Below, piece after piece: positions 7,118 through 13,280 of a DNA stretch of 58,442 bases. The DNA comes from Treponema sp. UBA792 (GTDB lineage Bacteria > Spirochaetota > Spirochaetia > Treponematales > Treponemataceae). Location of the stretch: assembly GCA_002296965.1 (NCBI GenBank), contig DBIW01000037.1, forward strand, positions 1-58,442. The letters run 5' to 3'. The translations under genes and the position numbers were made by a program. The stretch's first letter is position 1, and each line of letters begins with the position of its first letter. The notes beneath the pieces are model-generated. The model saw nothing but the letters and a program-made list of their open reading frames with translations. It searched no databases and had not been told where the DNA came from.

Positions 7118-8287
7118 ATGAAAGAACTTTCCAGAAGAACTGATGTTTTTACAGATTCCGTGATAAGGCGGATGACCCGGATTTCCAACAGATACAATGC
7201 GGTGAATCTCTCTCAAGGTTTTCCGGATTTTGATCCGCCGGAACAGATTCTGAGGCGGCTGGAGGAAGTGGCCCGCGAGGATTTTCATCAGTATTCAATA
7301 ACCTGGGGCGCGCAGAATTTCCGCGAGGCTCTGGCACTGAAACAGAGCAGGTTCATGAACCGCACGATAAACCCGGACACGGAGATTGTCGTGACCTGCG
7401 GAAGCACAGAGGCGATGATGGCCGCGATGATGACTGTCGTGAATCCCGGAGACAAGGTTGTCGTGTTCTCGCCGTTCTACGAGAATTACGGCGCGGACAC
7501 AATTCTTTCCGGAGCGGAGCCTGTTTATGTGCCGCTCAGACCGCCGCTGTTCAATTTTGACGAGGAGGAGCTTGAGAACGCATTCCGGCAGAATCCCAAG
7601 GCTCTGATTCTCTGCAATCCGTCAAATCCGTGCGGAAAAGTGTTCACCCGCAAGGAGCTTGAGACAATCGCATATCTTGCGCGGAAATATGATGTCTATG
7701 TAATCACGGACGAAGTATACGAGCATATAATCTACAAGCCGAATTCCCACGTGTATTTTTCGGCGCTTCCGGGAATGGCGGAACGGACAATCAGCTGCTC
7801 GTCCCTGTCAAAAACTTATTCCATCACAGGCTGGAGGCTCGGCTATACAATCGCGCCGCCGGAAATCACGGAACGCATAAAAAAAGTCCACGATTTTCTT
7901 ACAGTCGGCGCGGCGGCTCCGCTTCAGGAGGCCGTTGTTCCGGGACTGAAATTCGGTCAGGAATATTACGACGGACTTCAGGAAAAATACACGCACAAAC
8001 GGAATCTTTTTCTGCGCGGACTTGACGACATAAAAATAGCGCACACGGAACCTCAGGGCGCATATTACGTCCTGCTTGACATTTCCGAATTCGGATTTGA
8101 CAGCGACCTTGAATTCTGCGAGTTTCTGGCCCGTGACGTGGGAGTTGGAGCTGTTCCCGGCTCAAGCTTTTTCCGCGAGGACGTGAACAGCCTTGTCCGG
8201 CTTCATTTTGCCAAAAAGGACGACACCCTGAACGAAGCGTTGAACCGGCTTGCGGAAATAAGAAAAAAAATCTCTCCTAAAAAATGA
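7118..8287 (+). CDS. PLP aminotransferase, methionine/kynurenine type
   Basis: A 389-residue class I aminotransferase. The PLP lysine is K232 in S-L-S-K-T-Y, and the usual N-P-S-N-P-C-G, D-E-V-Y-E-H and R240 are present. The segments N-L-S-Q-G-F-P-D-F (30-38), V-I-T-D-E-V-Y-E-H, I-K-K-V-H-D-F-L-T and F-A-K-K-D-D-T-L closely recall E. coli YbdL, a methionine/2-oxo-4-methylthiobutanoate aminotransferase. This recall is from memory, not an alignment. Such enzymes transfer an amino group to the keto analogue of methionine. It begins 10 bases after the FAD enzyme gene and closes the operon. Kynurenine or aspartate aminotransferase activity is the main alternative. Confidence 0.85.
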   Translation: MKELSRRTDVFTDSVIRRMTRISNRYNAVNLSQGFPDFDPPEQILRRLEEVAREDFHQYSITWGAQNFREALALKQSRFMNRTINPDTEIVVTCGSTEAMMAAMMTVVNPGDKVVVFSPFYENYGADTILSGAEPVYVPLRPPLFNFDEEELENAFRQNPKALILCNPSNPCGKVFTRKELETIAYLARKYDVYVITDEVYEHIIYKPNSHVYFSALPGMAERTISCSSLSKTYSITGWRLGYTIAPPEITERIKKVHDFLTVGAAAPLQEAVVPGLKFGQEYYDGLQEKYTHKRNLFLRGLDDIKIAHTEPQGAYYVLLDISEFGFDSDLEFCEFLARDVGVGAVPGSSFFREDVNSLVRLHFAKKDDTLNEALNRLAEIRKKISPKK

Positions 8288-8290
8288 AAA

Positions 8291-8312
8291 GTTCCGGCAC
8301 AGACACCGGAAC
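8291..8312 (-). terminator. Terminator of rrf2 (minus strand)
   Basis: GTTCCGG/CCGGAAC form a 7-bp stem around an 8-base loop. On the minus strand it is followed by TTTTCATTTTTT, so it ends the rrf2 transcript. It may also act on the converging met operon. Confidence 0.7.
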
Positions 8313-8337
8313 ATCAGGCCTCCGCACTGATCCGCCG

Positions 8338-8763
8338 TCAGATGCAGTAATCAAAACCGTTGAACTCGCGGTTCTTTGCGGAAAGCTGCTCAAGGGTTAT
8401 TCCGTCAACGAAGGTGTCAATGCAGTCTCCGAATTCCTTCCAGAAAAGATCGTTTCCGACGCTGCTTACGGCGTTTCCCTGGGCGGAGCCTTTCGGAGAC
8501 AAATCACCTTCCGTCGCACGGAGAATCTCGCCGACTGTATACTCGGACGGTAATTTCGCAAGCCTGTAGCCGCCGGCGTTTCCGCGCATTCCGCAGACAA
8601 GTCCGGCCTTTGCAAGAACCATAAGAATCTGCTCAAGATATTTTACAGAAAGATTACGGCGATGGGAAAGAAGTTTGAGCGGAACGTATTTTTCCGGATT
8701 CTGCTCGGCAAGATCCGCCATCACAAGAAGCGCATACTGTCCGCGCGTTGAAATTCTGAACAT
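8338..8763 (-). CDS. Rrf2-family transcriptional regulator, CymR-like
   Basis: A 141-residue winged-helix protein. 'STRGQYALLVMADLA' at the start, 'LSVKYLEQIL' as recognition helix and 'RGNAGGYRLAK' as the wing are classic for Rrf2 proteins. The segment after the dimerisation helix (residues about 88-112) has no cysteine cluster, so unlike IscR it should not bind an iron-sulfur cluster; this is the CymR condition. It is divergent from cysK. In Bacillus subtilis, CymR represses cysteine metabolism genes together with CysK. Three copies of a 17-bp palindrome lie in the shared intergenic region, one over its own -35, so autorepression is likely. The -10 element ends six bases before the ATG and there is no Shine-Dalgarno site. 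Confidence 0.88.
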   Translation of the reverse strand: MFRISTRGQYALLVMADLAEQNPEKYVPLKLLSHRRNLSVKYLEQILMVLAKAGLVCGMRGNAGGYRLAKLPSEYTVGEILRATEGDLSPKGSAQGNAVSSVGNDLFWKEFGDCIDTFVDGITLEQLSAKNREFNGFDYCI

Positions 8764-8769
8764 AAGACG

Positions 8770-8798
8770 ATATTAGCAGATTAAACCTACTGAGTAAA
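8770..8798 (-). promoter_or_regulatory. Promoter of rrf2, leaderless geometry
   Basis: On the minus strand TTTACT (8798-8793), a 17-base spacer and TATA-like TAATAT (8775-8770), preceded by TGC as in an extended -10. Six bases separate it from the ATG at 8763. The -35 lies inside the operator box at 8786-8802. Confidence 0.55.
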
Positions 8799-8802
8799 TA
8801 GG
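8786..8802 (+). promoter_or_regulatory. CymR-like operator box 1 (rrf2 side)
   Basis: CCTACTGAGTAAATAGG, a 17-bp imperfect palindrome covering the -35 of rrf2. Its centre is 42 bp from that of box 2, about four helical turns. Confidence 0.7.
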
Positions 8803-8827
8803 GAAAAATAAAGCCCCCACCATATTA

Positions 8828-8844
8828 CCTATTGACAAAGTAGG
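8828..8844 (+). promoter_or_regulatory. CymR-like operator box 2 (cysK -35)
   Basis: CCTATTGACAAAGTAGG, containing the cysK -35 hexamer TTGACA. It matches the met box at 1728-1744 in 16 of 17 positions. Confidence 0.75.
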
Positions 8845-8860
8845 TTGTATAATATATAAC
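8832..8860 (+). promoter_or_regulatory. Promoter of cysK
   Basis: TTGACA (8832-8837), a 17-base spacer and TATAAC (8855-8860). The start of transcription is expected near 8867. Confidence 0.75.
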
Positions 8861-8870
8861 ATCCTTAAAT

Positions 8871-8887
8871 CCTACTTTATCAGTGGG
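8871..8887 (+). promoter_or_regulatory. CymR-like operator box 3 (cysK early transcribed region)
   Basis: CCTACTTTATCAGTGGG; its reverse complement CCCACTGATAAAGTAGG aligns with the other boxes. It lies just downstream of the expected start, 43 bp from box 2, suited to a roadblock. Confidence 0.7.
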
Positions 8888-8920
8888 AAAACAAAAAAAA
8901 AAAAAGACGGAGGTAAATTC

Positions 8921-9853
8921 ATGTCAAATATTTTCACGAGCGCGGACCAGCTCATCGGCCGCACACCGCTGCTTGAGCTTTCAAACATCGAGAAGGAAAA
9001 AAATCTGGACGCAAAAATTCTCGCCAAGCTTGAGTACTTCAATCCGGCTGGCTCGGTCAAGGACAGAATTGCGAAAAACATGATTGACGAGGCGGAGAAG
9101 TCAGGAAAACTCAAGCCGGGCGCGACGATAATTGAGCCTACATCCGGAAACACAGGAATCGGACTCGCCTCCGTCGCCGCCGCACGCGGATATAAAATCA
9201 TCATCGTGATGCCGGAGACAATGTCCGTGGAGCGCCGCCAGATAATGAAAGCCTACGGCGCCGAGCTGGTTCTGACCGAAGGCGCAAAGGGAATGAAAGG
9301 CGCAATCGCAAAGGCCGCCGAGCTTGCGCAGTCAATTCCGGACAGCTTCATTCCCGGACAGTTCGTTAATCCCGCGAATCCGCAGACTCATTTTGAGACG
9401 ACAGGCCCTGAAATTTATGCCGACACCGACGGAAAGGTTGACATATTCGTAGCCGGAGTCGGAACCGGCGGAACCGTGACCGGAGTCGGAAAATTCCTGA
9501 AGTCAAAGAATCCCGCCGTAAAAATCGTCGCCGTGGAGCCGGAATCATCCGCCGTGCTTTCGACCGGTGTCGCGGGAAGCCACAAAATTCAGGGAATCGG
9601 AGCCGGATTCGTCCCGGACGTGCTCGACACAAAAATCTACGATGAGGTTATCCCCGTGTCAAATGACGACGCGTTCGCATACGGAAAACTTGTCGGCCGC
9701 AAAGAAGGCGTTCTTGTGGGAATCTCATCCGGCGCGGCTCTGGCGGCAGCCGTAAAACTGGCGCAGCGCCCGGAGAACAGCGGAAAGAACATCGTTGTCC
9801 TTTTCCCCGACATGGGCGACCGCTATCTGTCCACGCCGCTGTTTCAGGACTGA
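8921..9853 (+). CDS. cysK: Cysteine synthase (O-acetylserine sulfhydrylase)
   Basis: A 310-residue fold-type II PLP enzyme making cysteine from O-acetylserine and sulfide in the cytoplasm. The PLP lysine is K47 in G-S-V-K-D-R. The substrate loop T-S-G-N-T-G and the phosphate loop G-T-G-G-T are present. The length is that of CysK rather than of cystathionine beta-synthase. A GGAGG site stands seven bases before the ATG. The gene is divergent from a CymR-like regulator, and its promoter is covered by two operator boxes, so it is probably repressed when cysteine is plentiful. A strong intrinsic terminator follows. Confidence 0.95.
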   Translation: MSNIFTSADQLIGRTPLLELSNIEKEKNLDAKILAKLEYFNPAGSVKDRIAKNMIDEAEKSGKLKPGATIIEPTSGNTGIGLASVAAARGYKIIIVMPETMSVERRQIMKAYGAELVLTEGAKGMKGAIAKAAELAQSIPDSFIPGQFVNPANPQTHFETTGPEIYADTDGKVDIFVAGVGTGGTVTGVGKFLKSKNPAVKIVAVEPESSAVLSTGVAGSHKIQGIGAGFVPDVLDTKIYDEVIPVSNDDAFAYGKLVGRKEGVLVGISSGAALAAAVKLAQRPENSGKNIVVLFPDMGDRYLSTPLFQD

Positions 9854-9885
9854 CAGAAACAGAAATTCCTGAATTCGTTGCGAGG

Positions 9886-9930
9886 GGCAATACCGTCGTC
9901 CGTCCCATCACCGGCGGTATTGCCTTTTTT
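9886..9930 (+). terminator. Terminator of cysK
   Basis: GGCAATACCG and CGGTATTGCC form a perfect 10-bp stem with a 19-base loop, followed by six T. Its right arm overlaps the likely -35 (TTGCCT) of the next gene. Confidence 0.9.
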
Positions 9931-9957
9931 CTACCCTCCAGTATAATAGGCAGAAGA

Positions 9958-10359
9958 ATGATAGTATCAACAAGAGGCCGATATGCCCTACGTGTGCTGA
10001 CCGATCTGGCGGAACACGGAAGCACGGATTTTATTCCGCTTAAGGACATATCGGAACGCCAGGAAATATCCAGAAAATATCTTGAGTCGATAATGACGCT
10101 TCTGTCGAAAAACGGTTTTGTTGACGGTGTCCACGGAAAGGGCGGTGGCTACAGACTGAACCGCCCGCCGGAAGAATATAAAATCGGCGAAATTCTGCGG
10201 CTTACCGAAGGGACGCTCGCTCCTGTCGCCTGCCTGGAAAAAGGCGCCGCGCCCTGCCTCCGCGCCCCGGACTGCCGCACTCTTCCTATGTGGACAAAAC
10301 TCAACGAAATGATAACCGGCTATCTGGACAGCGTTTCGGTGGCCGACCTTATGAGGTGA
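9958..10359 (+). CDS. Rrf2-family regulator with three cysteines
   Basis: A 133-residue Rrf2 protein: 'STRGRYALRVLTDLA', helix 'EISRKYLESIM' and wing 'GKGGGYRLN'. Unlike the regulator at 8338-8763 it has cysteines at 92, 100 and 106 (C-x7-C-x5-C), followed by W112. This is the region where IscR and relatives bind an iron-sulfur cluster. It is therefore a candidate redox or Fe-S sensor. It ends 3 bases before mnmA, so the two genes are probably co-transcribed. A TATAAT at 9942-9947 lies ten bases before the ATG, with TTGCCT upstream and no clear Shine-Dalgarno site, so its leader is only a few bases. The target genes are unknown. Confidence 0.85.
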   Translation: MIVSTRGRYALRVLTDLAEHGSTDFIPLKDISERQEISRKYLESIMTLLSKNGFVDGVHGKGGGYRLNRPPEEYKIGEILRLTEGTLAPVACLEKGAAPCLRAPDCRTLPMWTKLNEMITGYLDSVSVADLMR

Positions 10360-10362
10360 AAG

Positions 10363-11550
10363 ATGAAATTCACGGCGCAGGAAATGCCGAAAAAAGGCGA
10401 TACAGTCGTAGTGGGAATGTCGGGCGGAGTTGACTCCACGCTTACCGCATTTCTGCTCAAACAGAGGGGCTGCCGGGTAATCGGAGCCACAATGTCGCTT
10501 TGGGACGGAAAAATTCCTGAAATAAAAACTGACAAGCCGATCCGCGAGGCCTGCTACGGGCCGGGAGAGGAAGAGAACATAGCGGAATGCAGAAAATTCT
10601 GTGCCGAGCACGGAATCGAATACCGCGTCATCGATGTAAAGGAAACTTACCGCCGGGAAGTCCTTGAATACTTCAAAAACGAATACCGCTCCGGACGCAC
10701 TCCGAATCCATGCATAAGATGCAACAGGTTCATCAAATTCGGCGCCCTGCTTGACGGAATAAAAAACGCCGGCATAGACTTCGATTTTTTCTGCACAGGA
10801 CATTACGCAAAGATTGTCCGCCCGGACGAAGGAATTTTCGGCACGGACAAAAGGCCGTTCATGATTGCCGGAGCCGAAGATGTGTCGAAGGATCAGACTT
10901 ATTTTCTCTACAGAATTCCGTCCGAAATTCTGGCAAAAGTGCGCTTCCCTCTTGCTCAGATGAAGAAGAAGGATGTGATGGAGCTTGCAAGACAAGCAGG
11001 ACTGGAAGCCGCAAACCGTGCCGAAAGCCAGGATTTCATAGGAGAGGAATATTTTGACATGCTTTTTGCGGACAAGCCGTCCGTTCCCGGAGACATAATA
11101 GATCTTGACGGTCATGTTCTTGGCCGGCACAGAGGAATCGAACATTACACGGTCGGACAGCGGCGGGGACTTGGAGTCGCCGTAAACTACCCTGTGTATG
11201 TACATTCAATAGACGCAAAAAACAATGTGATTGTCCTTGCTCCGAACAGCGCCCTTTTTTCCGACGGCCTGATCGCAGACGACTTCGCCTGGCCCGGAAA
11301 CGCAGAACCGGATGCGCCGTTTGACGCGGCTGTAAAAATAAGGCTTGCAAGCCGCCCCGCAAAGGCACACATCGAACGGTATGAGCCGGCCGAGGGCGAG
11401 AAATTCCGCGGAACTCCGTGGAAAATAACATTTCTGGAGCCTCAGCGGGCAGTCGCACCGGGACAGTCGGCGGTTCTTTACAATGACGGCGTAATAACCG
11501 GCGGAGGAATAATCTGCTCCACTTTCGGACAGCACAGGGCCACTGAATAG
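10363..11550 (+). CDS. mnmA: tRNA 2-thiouridylase (MnmA), variant active site
   Basis: A 395-residue protein of the MnmA/TrmU family, which puts the 2-thio group on U34 of Glu, Gln and Lys tRNAs. The PP-loop S-G-G-V-D-S (20-25) binds ATP. 'TGHYAKI', 'KDQTYFLYR' and 'YTVGQRRGLG' are family hallmarks. Two catalytic features differ from E. coli. The first cysteine region is N-P-C-I-R-C-N, giving C117 and C120 instead of a single Cys. The second catalytic Cys is absent: the segment usually read as S-x-x-I-C-F-I is E-S-Q-D-F-I-G (221-227). Cysteine is also rich at 64, 76 and 80. A CxxC-based, perhaps Fe-S-dependent, mechanism is possible. I think a subgroup with this pattern exists but cannot verify it. 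It follows a three-Cys Rrf2 gene by 3 bases. Confidence 0.85.
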   Translation: MKFTAQEMPKKGDTVVVGMSGGVDSTLTAFLLKQRGCRVIGATMSLWDGKIPEIKTDKPIREACYGPGEEENIAECRKFCAEHGIEYRVIDVKETYRREVLEYFKNEYRSGRTPNPCIRCNRFIKFGALLDGIKNAGIDFDFFCTGHYAKIVRPDEGIFGTDKRPFMIAGAEDVSKDQTYFLYRIPSEILAKVRFPLAQMKKKDVMELARQAGLEAANRAESQDFIGEEYFDMLFADKPSVPGDIIDLDGHVLGRHRGIEHYTVGQRRGLGVAVNYPVYVHSIDAKNNVIVLAPNSALFSDGLIADDFAWPGNAEPDAPFDAAVKIRLASRPAKAHIERYEPAEGEKFRGTPWKITFLEPQRAVAPGQSAVLYNDGVITGGGIICSTFGQHRATE

Positions 11551-11608
11551 CCCCTGAAATTCCTCAAAAACACTTTATGCGATTGAATTTTATCGCTATA
11601 TTTTAGTC

Positions 11609-12499
11609 ATGCAAGATTTATCAGCTAAGGCGCACAGAATAGTGTTCATCTGCACAGTTCTGTTCGTAACCATTTCATGCCAATCGACAGCGACAGAAAA
11701 AATATCACCCGAAGATTCGGACGGAATTCCGGGAACAGGAATCAGAATTTTTGAGCCGGATTACGGCGCGGAACTTACGGAAGACACGAAATTCATTTTC
11801 ATACGGCTTTATGAGCCTTACTACAGGAACCTTTTCTCGGCCGGGCGTTTTCTTGAGCGGTGCATAAACATGGTTGAGGTGAATCCCGTGAACGCGAGCC
11901 ACTCGGCAATCGGATTCTCGCTTGAGGACACATTCTACGGGCTTACACATTACGGAAAATATCAGCTTGGAATCGAGCAGTGCATGGACACGTCATCAAG
12001 CGAATATATGTCCCAGTGCGATCCGGAAAAATCATTCCAGATAACCTATGCGCTGGCAGTTCCCGCAGAGGAATACGAAAAGGCGCAGAAAATGGTGAAT
12101 TCCTATCTGTATTCAAGCGAGATACATTACTCGGTGGAGATGAATTTTGCGATTGCGAACTATTCGATAAAGCGCAAATTCTTTACCGCAGACGAACAGA
12201 AAAAGCTCGGCGCGATTCCCCACGAAAAATCCGAAATCCTGGAAGGCCAGGACAATTTCGTCTGCTCGTCATTCATATCGTACATCCTGATTAACAGCAC
12301 GGAATCGATAAAGAATTTCTTTGCGGAGAAACATCTGGACTACAACTACATAATTCCAACTGACCTGGGGGAACTGCCCGGTGTGACAAAACTTTTCTCT
12401 TCGGACTGGAATGAATACGGAGCGGCGGCGGAGGAATTCGCATCAAGAAATCCTGAATTCAGGCCGTATATCTTGGAATCGCATCTGGAATCGGACTGA
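11609..12499 (+). CDS. Lipoprotein, possible permuted papain-like (YiiX-type) peptidase
   Basis: A 296-residue protein with a signal peptide and lipobox (T-I-S-C, Cys24), so probably a lipid-anchored surface or periplasmic protein. I do not recognise it firmly. Two patches fit the circularly permuted NlpC/P60 fold of the YiiX/YebB group. A histidine lies in S-H-S-A-I-G (H98) in the first half, and a cysteine in F-V-C-S-S-F-I (C219) near the C-terminus. The family has the same order: His first, then Cys in C-S/C-x-x-F/L-V. That would make it a thiol hydrolase acting on peptidoglycan or lipid-linked peptides; the function is not shown. TATATT ends six bases before the ATG and there is no Shine-Dalgarno site. 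It stands alone before a convergent gene. Confidence 0.6.
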   Translation: MQDLSAKAHRIVFICTVLFVTISCQSTATEKISPEDSDGIPGTGIRIFEPDYGAELTEDTKFIFIRLYEPYYRNLFSAGRFLERCINMVEVNPVNASHSAIGFSLEDTFYGLTHYGKYQLGIEQCMDTSSSEYMSQCDPEKSFQITYALAVPAEEYEKAQKMVNSYLYSSEIHYSVEMNFAIANYSIKRKFFTADEQKKLGAIPHEKSEILEGQDNFVCSSFISYILINSTESIKNFFAEKHLDYNYIIPTDLGELPGVTKLFSSDWNEYGAAAEEFASRNPEFRPYILESHLESD

Positions 12500-12515
12500 C
12501 CGGAAGCCGCACGGT

Positions 12516-13271
12516 TCATTTTTCCGCGACGCCCGCCCCGAACAGCGCAAAGTCCCCGCGGCAAGGATCGTCCGGCCAGATTTCACGCAGCTTCTCGGTA
12601 AGCGACAGCGCCGTTTTTCTGCCGGCGGACGCTCTCGGAGGCACAAGACCGAGCTTCTGCGCCTCCTGCATTACGTGAACATCAAGCGGAATAACAAGAA
12701 GCCGCTGCGGATACCAGTCCCAGAATCCTGCGTCAATGGGAGAATTTCGCCGCACCATCCAGCGCAGGAACATATTCACACGTTTGTTGGCGCAGTCCTT
12801 TCCATGAGGAACAAGCGGGCAGCCGGCGAACTCCGCGCATATCACATCAGGAAGAAAATCTCCCTCCCTGTAAATCCGCCTGAAATAACCGCCCATGGTA
12901 CCTCCGCTCACAAGAATCCGCCGGAGCGACACAAAAAGCGAATTCATGTCGGAGTATGAATAGAATCTGTAGAATTTTGCGGAGTAATTTCCGTCCGGAG
13001 ACCGGAAATCATCGGAAAATTTTCCGGAGACAAGCCAGCTGCGCATACCGCCGGACAAATCCGCCATCCCGAAAATCTGCCTGATTTTGGGAATGAACTG
13101 TTTTCTGCTGCCGAATGACAGCATAGCCGCGATAAAACACGCAGGCTCGGCATCAGACGGAGCGGCGTACCACCTTATGAACTGGCTCGGATCTCCACCG
13201 GTGAATTCCGCCACCTCGAATTTCCGTGCCAGTTCGGAAAGCTTCTCCTTTGTCTCAGAAGGAATTCCCAT
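12516..13271 (-). CDS. TIGR02757 family protein
   Basis: A 251-residue protein recognised by 'FIAAMLSFGSRKQFIPKI', 'HGKDCANKRVNMFLRWMVR' and 'VIPLDVHVMQEAQ'. These are typical of the TIGR02757 (DUF2400) family, whose role is not known; the helical pattern distantly recalls HhH-GPD DNA glycosylases. It starts 9 bases after the hutH stop codon on the same strand, so it is probably the last gene of a DUF1846-hutH-TIGR02757 unit. The C-termini of this gene and of the lipoprotein gene on the other strand are 16 bases apart, with no clear terminator. Confidence 0.8.
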   Translation of the reverse strand: MGIPSETKEKLSELARKFEVAEFTGGDPSQFIRWYAAPSDAEPACFIAAMLSFGSRKQFIPKIRQIFGMADLSGGMRSWLVSGKFSDDFRSPDGNYSAKFYRFYSYSDMNSLFVSLRRILVSGGTMGGYFRRIYREGDFLPDVICAEFAGCPLVPHGKDCANKRVNMFLRWMVRRNSPIDAGFWDWYPQRLLVIPLDVHVMQEAQKLGLVPPRASAGRKTALSLTEKLREIWPDDPCRGDFALFGAGVAEK

Positions 13272-13280
13272 CAGAACGGC

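Noticed and set aside
9934..9950. A fifth CymR-like box before the second rrf2
   Set aside because: CCCTCCAGTATAATAGG keeps only the outer bases; the inner TGA...AAG is missing, so I treat it as uncertain.
9988..11205. A 405-codon open frame on the minus strand
   Set aside because: It lies antisense to the Rrf2 gene and mnmA, and its composition is that of a shadow frame.
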